From Fredinandcohnia onubensis (lineage in GTDB: Bacteria; Bacillota; Bacilli; Bacillales; Bacillaceae_L), in assembly GCF_002734215.1 (NCBI RefSeq), contig NZ_NSEB01000007.1:260057-324056 (forward strand): 64,000 nucleotides of DNA. The letters are read 5' to 3'. The notes below the pieces were generated by a model, which saw nothing but the letters and a program-made list of their open reading frames with translations, ran no database searches and was not told where the DNA came from. How positions within the stretch are numbered: the first letter of the stretch is position 1; each line of letters starts with the position of its first letter. A program made the position numbers and the translations under genes. This document shows positions 1-6,278 of this stretch, piece by piece.

Positions 1-215
1 TTGAGTCTTCTCAAGGTTCTAAAATCAATGCGCTTATTGAAGTATCTGAACTAACAGGTGCTGAAACAATGCTTTATTCACAGCTTGATAATACTGACTT
101 CGTTGCACGTGTAGATTCTCGTACACAAGCAAAACCAGGCGAAACAATCGAACTTGCATTTGACATGAACAAATGCCACTTCTTCGATGCTGAAACTGAA
201 AAAAGAATTCGATAA
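1..215 (+). CDS. Sugar ABC transporter ATP-binding protein, MsmX/UgpC type (C-terminal end only)
   Basis: The window opens inside this gene; only the last 70 or so codons are present, ending in TAA at 213-215. The visible part is the C-terminal TOBE-like regulatory domain (SELTGAETMLYSQL, then DSRTQAKPGETIELAFD and NKCHFFDAETEKRI), which is typical of the shared ATPase MsmX/UgpC that energises several carbohydrate ABC importers in Bacillus. Walker motifs lie outside the window. A strong hairpin terminator follows 14 bases after the stop, so it is the last gene of its unit. Family assignment is good; which sugars it serves cannot be told. Confidence 0.85.
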   Translation, partial: ESSQGSKINALIEVSELTGAETMLYSQLDNTDFVARVDSRTQAKPGETIELAFDMNKCHFFDAETEKRIR

Positions 216-229
216 TTATGAAATAGGTA

Positions 230-255
230 AGTCGCCCACTTGGGCGACTTTTTTT
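230..255 (+). terminator. Rho-independent terminator after the sugar ATPase
   Basis: Stem AGTCGCCC / GGGCGACT with a four-base loop (230-249), followed by a run of seven T. Confidence 0.9.
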
Positions 256-272
256 ACTTTGATCTCGATTTT

Positions 273-515
273 CTATTCTTTAATAAGGAGCGTTTCTTGA
301 TTATGACAGTTCGGACAATAAAATAGATGAGCACATTCATTGTTTTGAAAGGTTGTTTGGATGCCGTCTATTTTTTTCATGTCATCAATTGGCATATATG
401 CACTATAATCATCAAAATAATCGATAATACGTCCTGAATCGTCTAAGGAATTCCCACATTGTGCACATGAGAAGCTAGCATTGTTAAAGCCATTACATAA
501 TGGACAAATTGGCAT
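273..515 (-). CDS. Small zinc-ribbon protein (80 aa), function unknown
   Basis: Eighty residues with three CxxC knuckles: CPLC near the N-terminus, CAQC near residue 18 and CPNC near residue 68, so one or two zinc ribbons are likely. The middle is acidic (DYFDDYSAYMPIDD). The ATG follows a good ribosome binding site (GGAGAG, eight bases upstream). It sits convergent to the sugar ATPase and divergent from the SASP gene. I do not recognise a named family; such proteins are common as uncharacterised Bacillus ORFs. Confidence 0.75.
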   Translation of the reverse strand: MPICPLCNGFNNASFSCAQCGNSLDDSGRIIDYFDDYSAYMPIDDMKKIDGIQTTFQNNECAHLFYCPNCHNQETLLIKE

Positions 516-616
516 GGTCTTCTCTCCTATATTCTTAATTACTTACCGATAGTTTTTGATGAAACAATACTGTTATGCTTTCTTTTTCACAGGAATTAAT
601 TGGTAGATAAATTTTC

Positions 617-645
617 GAATATAATCTTCTCTTCGTCACATAATA
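617..645 (+). promoter_or_regulatory. Sigma-G (forespore) promoter of the SASP gene
   Basis: GAATA (617-621), a 17-base spacer, then CATAATA (639-645). This matches the sigma-G pattern (GAATA, 17-18, CATnnTA) known for ssp genes. The start of transcription would fall near 652, leaving a leader of about 155 bases before the ATG. Confidence 0.8.
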
Positions 646-713
646 CTTAGTACAAACACAGCAACAACAACTCACCAAGCAACACCGAAACAACCTTTAA
701 ACAGTTTTTACTC

Positions 714-773
714 GGGTTAGCCTAGAGGCTAAGGAAACCCTTATATCTGGTGCAATTCCGGAGTAACCCACCA
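714..773 (+). promoter_or_regulatory. Structured tRNA-like element in the SASP leader
   Basis: Sixty bases that fold with tRNA-like ends. GGGTTA (714-719) pairs with TAACCC (764-769) and position 7 is a G-G mismatch; the 3' end reads A-CCA (770-773). Directly inside it is a five-pair stem TCTGG/CCGGA (746-750/758-762, one G-T pair) with a seven-base loop TGCAATT, close to the T-loop pattern TTCRANY. Between these only 25 bases remain, too short for normal D and anticodon arms; they hold TTAGCC/GGCTAA (717-722/727-732) and TAAGG/CCTTA (730-734/739-743), which exclude each other and compete with the outer stem. So the element may be a bistable leader, or a degenerate tRNA remnant. Nothing known for ssp genes explains it. 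Confidence 0.45.
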
Positions 774-805
774 AATAAAAATCAGTTTAAGGAGATGAAG
801 GAAAA

Positions 806-1015
806 ATGGCAAACAACAATAGCAACAACAGTAACCAATTATTAGTACCAGGTGCAGAACAAGCTATCGACCAAATGAAGTATGAAATTGCTCAAGAATT
901 TGGTGTTAACTTAGGTGCTGACACTACATCTCGCGCAAACGGATCAGTTGGTGGAGAAATTACAAAACGTTTAGTATCATTCGCTCAACAATCTATGAGT
1001 GGTCGTCAAGGTTAA
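806..1015 (+). CDS. Small acid-soluble spore protein, alpha/beta type
   Basis: Sixty-nine residues. The family coats forespore DNA, shifts it towards an A-like form and protects it from UV and heat; it is degraded at germination by the GPR protease. The sequence shows the family hallmarks: the GPR cleavage region ([10 protein letters not shown]), the block [23 protein letters not shown], and a short asparagine-rich N-terminus. Usual family length is 60-75 residues. A strong ribosome binding site (AAGGAG) lies nine bases before the ATG. It is monocistronic, with a sigma-G promoter, an unusual folded leader and its own terminator. Confidence 0.96.
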   Translation: MANNNSNNSNQLLVPGAEQAIDQMKYEIAQEFGVNLGADTTSRANGSVGGEITKRLVSFAQQSMSGRQG

Positions 1016-1038
1016 TAAAAAATTAAATATTTTGGCTT

Positions 1039-1072
1039 AAGAGGCACCCTTTAAGGGTGTCTCTTGTTTTTA
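1039..1072 (+). terminator. Terminator of the SASP gene
   Basis: Eleven-pair stem AAGAGGCACCC / GGGTGTCTCTT (one G-T pair) at 1039-1065, followed by GTTTTT. Confidence 0.9.
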
Positions 1073-1084
1073 AGAGGATAAAAA

Positions 1085-1240
1085 TGACGCATCGAATTTC
1101 TGCGTTGACTTGCTTCTCCGTTCCTCACGTATTAACTGCATACGCTCCGGTACTCAAAGCTGCGTTGCCTTGAACTTTCGAGGCACAGGAAGTGCTAGTG
1201 TCGACAATGCCACAGGACGTGGCGTTTTTGTCGACGCGGT
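1085..1240. repeat. GC-rich, hairpin-rich intergenic element (probable dispersed Bacillaceae repeat)
   Basis: This stretch is clearly richer in G+C than its surroundings. It holds a repeated phrase CTGCGTTG(A/C)C near 1101 and 1160 and two nested hairpins: GTCGAC (1200-1205) with GTCGAC (1230-1235) enclosing GCCAC/GTGGC (1209-1213/1219-1223). The 62-codon open frame here has no ribosome binding site and is not accepted as a gene. The wording resembles intergenic repeats seen in many Bacillus genomes, but a second copy is not in this window. Confidence 0.45.
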
Positions 1241-1352
1241 CCTTTCCCTTATAATATTACCTACATCTAATGTTCCAACTTTTGACTTGATTTATTAGAT
1301 ATTGTTGTTGGGATACTAAGCTAGAAGATATTATTTTTAGGAGGAATTTGCA

Positions 1353-1571
1353 TTGAAGGATAAAGTACAAAACAATACTGATGAATTAGCTGCAAGACAT
1401 TATCAACCAGAAGATTATGGTAAGAATGATCAATTATCACAAGGTTTAGCTACAACTCATGAACAGGTGAGTGATTCTTATATGGAAGGCGAGATTACAG
1501 CCCCTTTCAACAGCACGAATGAAAAAAAGGCTGAATCATCTAATGAAGGCTACCAGGATTACTATTCATAA
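1353..1571 (+). CDS. DUF4025/YozQ-like small acidic protein
   Basis: Seventy-two residues starting at TTG, chosen because GGAGG sits nine bases upstream and no ATG is near. The protein is hydrophilic, acidic and without membrane segments; the block HYQPEDYGKNDQLSQGLATT followed by HEQVSDSYMEGEI resembles the short DUF4025 family found only in Bacillaceae. It lies 31 bases before the next ORF, so the two may be co-transcribed. Function unknown. Confidence 0.7.
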   Translation: MKDKVQNNTDELAARHYQPEDYGKNDQLSQGLATTHEQVSDSYMEGEITAPFNSTNEKKAESSNEGYQDYYS

Positions 1572-1602
1572 GACTAGAAATTCCTATTAGGAGAGATCCG
1601 CA

Positions 1603-1992
1603 TTGAGTGAAGTAAATCAAATTATTCGGGATATAACAACAAAGGCAAAAGATACGTTGACAACTACATCCCAAATGGTAAAAGAAAAAATAAACACTGT
1701 TTTGAATCGGCCAATGTCAACGATAGATGAACTTGCTGGGTATATTTCGACCCACCCAGACACGAGTTTCGATGTCAAAGAATTTCTTGGATTCCAATAT
1801 CATTTTTATCATCTAAAGATTGCAGATACTACCTTTTATCTAGAGACAAAAGGCGATCATGGTGACTACATTCTGGACCTTACCGTGACATCACCCGAAG
1901 GAACACTTTTTGAATATCACTCGTTTGAGAAGAAATATGGTGTTGATGACAAAGTCCCCATACCCCAGACCGTGGCTAGCATTATCCAATAA
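1603..1992 (+). CDS. Hypothetical protein (129 aa)
   Basis: Starts at TTG with GGAGAG upstream. Residues 1-35 are predicted helical and basic (KAKDTLTTTSQMVKEKINTV); the rest (40-129) looks like a small alpha/beta domain with many aromatic residues (GFQYHFYHLKIADTTFYLE). No signal peptide or membrane segment is seen and I do not recognise a family. It follows the DUF4025 ORF closely and ends at a hairpin shared with the convergent CorC gene. Confidence 0.65.
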   Translation: MSEVNQIIRDITTKAKDTLTTTSQMVKEKINTVLNRPMSTIDELAGYISTHPDTSFDVKEFLGFQYHFYHLKIADTTFYLETKGDHGDYILDLTVTSPEGTLFEYHSFEKKYGVDDKVPIPQTVASIIQ

Positions 1993-2000
1993 AGTACAAA

Positions 2001-2053
2001 GGGGGCGGTCCTACAGGTTTCCACTTTCATGAAAACCAAGAGAACCGTCCCCT
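2001..2053. terminator. Imperfect inverted repeat between convergent genes, probable bidirectional terminator
   Basis: GGGGGCGGT (2001-2009) faces ACCGTCCCC (2044-2052), with an inner stem GGTTTC/GAAAACC. It lacks a long T run. The GGGGACGGTT phrase is a common dispersed hairpin in Bacillus intergenic DNA, so this may be a repeat that also serves as a terminator. Confidence 0.5.
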
Positions 2054-2060
2054 GAATATT

Positions 2061-3329
2061 TTAATCTTCGATATCTAATATAGGTTGGTTTACTTCCACG
2101 AAAACCTTTCTAATGCGGCGGTTTTCAACCTCGGTTACTTTTATTGTGAGATGCATGTAGTCAAACGTATCTCCGACAACTGGAATTTTTTCAAATGATT
2201 CAAAAATCCAACCACCTACTGAATAGTGTGAGCTCTCAGGCTCTTTAATCCCAATGATATCAGCAAAATCATCAAGTGGCATATCTGCGTTTATTTCATA
2301 AGTATTTTCATCTATTTGTGTAATATATTTAATCTTTTCATCATGTTCATCCCAAATTTCTCCCACAATTTCCTCTAGAATGTCCTCTAGAGTGATCAAA
2401 CCTGAAGTTCCACCAAATTCATCCACAACAATTGCTAGATGCGTTTTACTTTTTTGAAGTTCAGGGAGTAGAGTTGAGATTTTCATTGATTCAACTACAA
2501 AGAATGGTTTACGAATAATTGAACGGACATTTATGTTCTTTTGTTGAACGAGAAGGCTTAAGAATTCACGTTCTGATAAAATCCCAATTATATTATCAAT
2601 GTTGTCCTCATAAACCGGTACACGTGAAAAGCGTTCCTCTAAAAACATATCTCGAATATTTTCAATCGAATCATTGACCTCAACCGCAACCATGTCAATG
2701 CGTGGTGTTAAAATTTCTCCCACTAAAATATCATTAAAGTCGAGTGATCGATGTACTAATTCTTTCTCTTTATTGTCAATAACTCCTTCTTCCTCACTTA
2801 AATCAACCATTACTTTGATTTCTTCTTCTGTAAAAGACGGAGTATCATTACTACTTTTGATGAGCTTAGCTGCCAGTGCTTTTAATAGTCCAAATAGATA
2901 TGTAATTGGTGTCAAAATCTTCATTAATGTAAATAAAATACCGGAGACTCTTAATGAGAAGCTTTCCGCATTTTCTTTTGCAAATGATTTTGGAAGAACC
3001 TCCCCAAATATTAAAATAAGTAATGTCATCACAAAGGTACTGATAATAAGTCCCGTATTCCCACCAAAAAGATCTGTTGCTACTTTTGAGGCTATTGATG
3101 CAGCAGCAATATTTACGATATTATTTCCAACTAATATTGTTGAAAGGGCGTTATCAAAGTTCTCCGTAATAAAAAACGCTTTCTTACTTCCACGTCGCTT
3201 TTCATCCACATAATTCTTCAGTCTTATTCGGTTGACACTTGAATAAGCTGTTTCACTTGCTGAGAAAAACGCTGATAACATGATAAGAATGAGTAACAAA
3301 ATAATGGTACTCAGTGGCAAATCGTCCAC
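2061..3329 (-). CDS. CNNM/CorC-type (HlyC family) membrane protein with CBS pair
   Basis: 422 residues. Order of domains: CNNM (DUF21) membrane domain at about 1-190 with four hydrophobic segments (the first at 6-22), a CBS pair at about 205-330 (EILTPRIDM, VPVYEDNIDNIIGIL), and a C-terminal CorC_HlyC domain at about 345-420. The family includes YhdP/MpfA of B. subtilis, linked to magnesium efflux and tolerance. Start is GTG, with GGAGTG upstream. It stands alone and convergent to the preceding genes. The exact B. subtilis counterpart (YhdP, YhdT, YqhB or YrkA) cannot be decided here. Confidence 0.9.
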   Translation of the reverse strand: MDDLPLSTIILLLILIMLSAFFSASETAYSSVNRIRLKNYVDEKRRGSKKAFFITENFDNALSTILVGNNIVNIAAASIASKVATDLFGGNTGLIISTFVMTLLILIFGEVLPKSFAKENAESFSLRVSGILFTLMKILTPITYLFGLLKALAAKLIKSSNDTPSFTEEEIKVMVDLSEEEGVIDNKEKELVHRSLDFNDILVGEILTPRIDMVAVEVNDSIENIRDMFLEERFSRVPVYEDNIDNIIGILSEREFLSLLVQQKNINVRSIIRKPFFVVESMKISTLLPELQKSKTHLAIVVDEFGGTSGLITLEDILEEIVGEIWDEHDEKIKYITQIDENTYEINADMPLDDFADIIGIKEPESSHYSVGGWIFESFEKIPVVGDTFDYMHLTIKVTEVENRRIRKVFVEVNQPILDIED

Positions 3330-3470
3330 GTAATTTTCACACTCCTAATTGTAATTACCTTTGTATTTGTTTAAGATAAAACAAGGATACTTGTTAAATG
3401 ATAATACAAATTCTTCCGGTATTTTTATAATAGCAAACATTCTTTTATATGGGAATCATTATCTATGACT

Positions 3471-3513
3471 TGTGATTCAAATCACACCATATTGTTTTTA
3501 GTATTGATATAGT
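3471..3513 (+). promoter_or_regulatory. Fnr box and promoter of the truncated haemoglobin gene
   Basis: TGTGATTCAAATCACA (3471-3486) is a perfect TGTGA-N6-TCACA palindrome, the Fnr/CRP-type site of Bacillus anaerobic genes. A -10 box TATAGT (3508-3513) puts the transcript start near 3520, so the palindrome is centred at about -41.5, the class II activator position used by B. subtilis Fnr. No good -35 box is present, as expected for an activated promoter. Confidence 0.75.
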
Positions 3514-3546
3514 ACTTATAAAGAAAATTAGCGGCGGGTGATTAGT

Positions 3547-3930
3547 ATGGACTTCAAACTTAATACAGTATATGAAGAGATTGGTGGCGCAGAAGCCATT
3601 CATAATTTAGTCAATGCATTTTATCCAAAGGTATATGCAGATCCAGATTTAGCTCCTTTATTCGAAGGGGATATTGAGGAGATAAAACGAAAGCAATATA
3701 TGTTCTTAACTCAGTTTCTAGGTGGACCCACATTATATAGTAATGAATTCGGACCTCCAGCCATGCGACATCGTCATATGCCTTTTGAAGTTACACCAAC
3801 TCGTGCAAAAGCTTGGCTACGTTGCATGAAAGAGGCATTTGAAGAAACAGAACTTACTGGTGAGGTAGCTGAGGCCTTCTATGCTAGACTTCAACAAGTA
3901 GCAGGAATTATGGTAAATACTCCAGACTAA
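3547..3930 (+). CDS. yjbI: Truncated (2/2) haemoglobin, group II, YjbI-like
   Basis: 127 residues from the ATG at 3547, chosen because GGCGGG lies six bases upstream; a GTG nine bases earlier lacks a site. The sequence is a typical group II truncated globin: TVYEEIGGAEAIHNLV at the N-terminus, FYPKVYADPDLAPLF (B helix tyrosine), RHRHMPFEVT (proximal histidine) and AWLRCMKEAF (tryptophan G8). These proteins bind O2, NO or peroxide with haem. In B. subtilis yjbI sits near yjbH/spxH; here it is a single gene, with an Fnr box at the activator position, which suggests induction when oxygen falls. Confidence 0.93.
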   Translation: MDFKLNTVYEEIGGAEAIHNLVNAFYPKVYADPDLAPLFEGDIEEIKRKQYMFLTQFLGGPTLYSNEFGPPAMRHRHMPFEVTPTRAKAWLRCMKEAFEETELTGEVAEAFYARLQQVAGIMVNTPD

Positions 3931-3944
3931 ATAGAAAAGTGTAA

Positions 3945-4036
3945 GGCGCGCAGCTTTCGGCGAAAAGCATTAGACAAGCCCAACCTTCCGAAGCGATTGG
4001 TTTATACCAGAGAGACGATTGCGCCAGAACTAGACA
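3945..4036. repeat. Probable degenerate dispersed intergenic repeat
   Basis: A GC-richer stretch starting GGCGCGCAGC, holding the hairpin CCAACC-TTCCGAAGC-GATTGG and ending GCGCCAGAACTAGAC. The phrases AACCTTCCGAAGCGATTGGTT-like and GCGCC-x-GAxCTAGACA are, as I recall, part of a frequent Bacillaceae intergenic repeat. No second copy is in the window. Confidence 0.4.
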
Positions 4037-4040
4037 AAAA

Positions 4041-4067
4041 AATCCACGATAATCGTGGATTTTTTTA
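4041..4067. terminator. Bidirectional terminator between yjbI and the micro-ORF
   Basis: Nine-pair stem ATCCACGAT / ATCGTGGAT with a single-base loop, T run to the right (4060-4066) and A run to the left (4036-4042), so it works on either strand. Confidence 0.85.
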
Positions 4068-4148
4068 TGATTCGATCAATATTGCACCGATAAAGAATAC
4101 TAAAACAAGTGCTGCAGCAATATTAAATGTAATTGATAATTCTTCCAC
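4065..4148 (-). CDS. 27-aa single-span membrane micro-protein
   Basis: Start GTG (4148-4146) with a strong GGGGGAG ribosome binding site seven bases upstream; stop TAA at 4067-4065, directly before the bidirectional terminator. The peptide begins MEELSITFNI, then has a run of about 17 hydrophobic residues (AAALVLVFFIGAILI) and ends ES. It is monocistronic. I do not recognise it; the good initiation site, hydrophobic span and own terminator argue for a real gene. It lies just downstream of bmrD on the same strand, separated by about 115 bases. Confidence 0.6.
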   Translation of the reverse strand: MEELSITFNIAAALVLVFFIGAILIES

Positions 4149-4262
4149 ATTGACTCCCCCATTATCTTTGGATGATTTTATAGTATCATCTAATGTGGAA
4201 AAATCAGGCTTACTTTATGGCGGATTTTTGTCAAAGGAATGAACATTTTCTGACTCCTTTTC

Positions 4263-6278
4263 TTAGCCTGCGATCGAATTTTTACCTTGCTGCAGTTGAT
4301 ACATTTGGTAGTACTTCCCTCTGCTTTGCATCAGTTCGTCATGGTTTCCTTGCTCGACGATTTGTCCTCGGTCAAGAACGAGTATTTGATCCGCATTTTT
4401 TATCGTCGACAATCGATGAGCAATAATGAAGGTTGTTCGTCCCTTCTTTAATACCTCTAACGCATCTTGGATAATTGCCTCTGTTTCTGTATCAATACTG
4501 GCCGTTGCTTCATCAAGAATGAGAATTGCAGGATCGAACGCAAGTGCTCGCGCGAAGGAAATAAGCTGCCTTTGTCCTGATGACAATGTACTTCCTTTCT
4601 CAATCACCGGCTCATCATATCCTTTAGGCAAGCTTTTCAGCAGTTGGTCTGCCCCAACATCCTTCAATGCCTTTTCAACCTTTTCTCTTGATATTGAAGA
4701 ATCATCTAGACTCACATTTGTTGCAATCGTTCCAGTAAAGAGATAAGGATCCTGCAACACAATTCCCATGTGCTTACGCAGTTGCTGTTTCGGAAAATCA
4801 TTTATATTTTTCCCGTCAATCAATATTTGTCCTTCCTTTATATCATAAAAGCGGAACAGTAAATTCATGATCGAGCTCTTTCCAGAACCCGTATGACCTA
4901 CAAGTGCTACAGTCTCTCCTTGCTTTGCTTCAAAGGAAATATCTTTTAAAACATATTCCCCTTCTTTGTAACCAAAGTTAACATGATTAAACTCAACATT
5001 TCCATTGTAGCGAGGTATCTTCTCCTCATTCACATCGACACCTTCTAAGTCAAGAAGCGTAAAGACTCGTTCACCTGCTACCAATGATTGTTCTAAAATC
5101 GCCAATTGGTTAACCATTCCGGTAATTGGCTGAAAGAGTCGGTTCAAATAATCAACAAAAGCATATAAGACACCTAAAGAAATAACGCTGTTTGCAGACA
5201 AGGACGCTCCTCCAAAATACCAGATTAATGCTACGAATGAGATATTTCGGAGAACCCCAACAAGGTTGAAAGATGTTAAAGCGTTTAAACTTAATAGCTT
5301 ATTTTGATAAGAAAAATGTTTCTCATTAAGTTCTTCAAATTCCTTACGGGATTCTTCCTGCCTCTTAAAGGCCTGGATAATGCTCATCCCTTGAATAGAC
5401 TCGTTGATCATTCCATTGATTTCACTTAACAGTGAGCGAATCTTATGATTGTACTTTGAAGCATATTTTCGGTAGACCTTAATCCAAATAACTAAGATTG
5501 GAACAAGGATTAAGCAGATTAGAGCAAGCTTTACCTCTAATAAAAATAACGCGATAAATATCCCAGTGGTGTAAATAATACTTGAGAAAAAGTTAGCTAA
5601 AACTGTTACATACAGTTCTCGGATTGCCTCCGTATCATTCGTGATTCTTGAAACCACTTTACCAGCTGGCAAATTATCAAAATACTGTATCGGTAACCGC
5701 TGAATTTGCGCAAATACATCCTGCCGCATCTTTTGAATAATACGGTTTGAGGATGTCTGCAATAAATAGCGTTGCCCGAAGTGAAAAATGGATGCAACTA
5801 CTAAGAGACCAAAATAGGCCACAATTAATTTAATGAGCTTTGGTATCTCAGGTCGATAAAAGGCGAGCAACTCATCAACGGATAATTTTGATGCAGGGTA
5901 TACGAGTGTTTCACCATTTCTTTTAATTTCAAGATTCCCATTTTTTACTGTTCGTTCCCCATCAAATTCGATTGCCCTATCTACAAAATAATAAGAACGG
6001 CCAACCTGTAAAATACGTGATTCGTCACCCTTATCCTCACCCTCTGAAAAATTATCAGAACGTTTATACCAAGTGTTGTTGTATTCTACAGCATCCATAC
6101 TTTCGGTCGTTACATACCATTTATTCTCGATTCCTAAAATATGGTCATCAATCATGGTCTTTGCAATGAATGGACCCGTTAATTCAGCTGCTACTGCGAG
6201 CGACAGCATTAATAGCGCTGAAATAATCATTTTCTTATAAAGGAGTGCATAAGATACGAGACGTTTTCCTACGTTCAT
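4263..6278 (-). CDS. bmrD: Heterodimeric multidrug ABC exporter subunit BmrD (YheH)
   Basis: 671 residues, the length of B. subtilis BmrD. Membrane domain (six spans) carries the extra N-terminal insertion of about 80 residues between span 1 and 2 (around 40-130) that is typical of BmrD. NBD: Walker A GHTGSGKSS, degenerate signature LSSGQRQL, canonical Walker B ILILDEATASID with its catalytic Glu, H-loop AHRLST. So this subunit gives the catalytic Glu while its signature motif is altered, as in asymmetric exporters. Its ATG overlaps the bmrC stop by four bases, so translation is coupled. Substrates are hydrophobic drugs in the family; expression is set by the leader upstream of bmrC. Confidence 0.93.
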   Translation of the reverse strand: MNVGKRLVSYALLYKKMIISALLMLSLAVAAELTGPFIAKTMIDDHILGIENKWYVTTESMDAVEYNNTWYKRSDNFSEGEDKGDESRILQVGRSYYFVDRAIEFDGERTVKNGNLEIKRNGETLVYPASKLSVDELLAFYRPEIPKLIKLIVAYFGLLVVASIFHFGQRYLLQTSSNRIIQKMRQDVFAQIQRLPIQYFDNLPAGKVVSRITNDTEAIRELYVTVLANFFSSIIYTTGIFIALFLLEVKLALICLILVPILVIWIKVYRKYASKYNHKIRSLLSEINGMINESIQGMSIIQAFKRQEESRKEFEELNEKHFSYQNKLLSLNALTSFNLVGVLRNISFVALIWYFGGASLSANSVISLGVLYAFVDYLNRLFQPITGMVNQLAILEQSLVAGERVFTLLDLEGVDVNEEKIPRYNGNVEFNHVNFGYKEGEYVLKDISFEAKQGETVALVGHTGSGKSSIMNLLFRFYDIKEGQILIDGKNINDFPKQQLRKHMGIVLQDPYLFTGTIATNVSLDDSSISREKVEKALKDVGADQLLKSLPKGYDEPVIEKGSTLSSGQRQLISFARALAFDPAILILDEATASIDTETEAIIQDALEVLKKGRTTFIIAHRLSTIKNADQILVLDRGQIVEQGNHDELMQSRGKYYQMYQLQQGKNSIAG

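Noticed and set aside
714-773. A functional tRNA gene
   Set aside because: The ends look like a tRNA, but only 60 bases are present, there is no seven-base anticodon loop and acceptor pair 7 is mismatched; kept only as a tRNA-like leader.
1110-1298. A 62-codon open frame in the GC-rich intergenic element
   Set aside because: No ribosome site, runs across hairpins, and the composition is that of a repeat.
3997-4242. An 81-codon plus-strand frame starting in the repeat after yjbI
   Set aside because: It is antisense to the better supported 27-aa micro-ORF and reads through a terminator hairpin.
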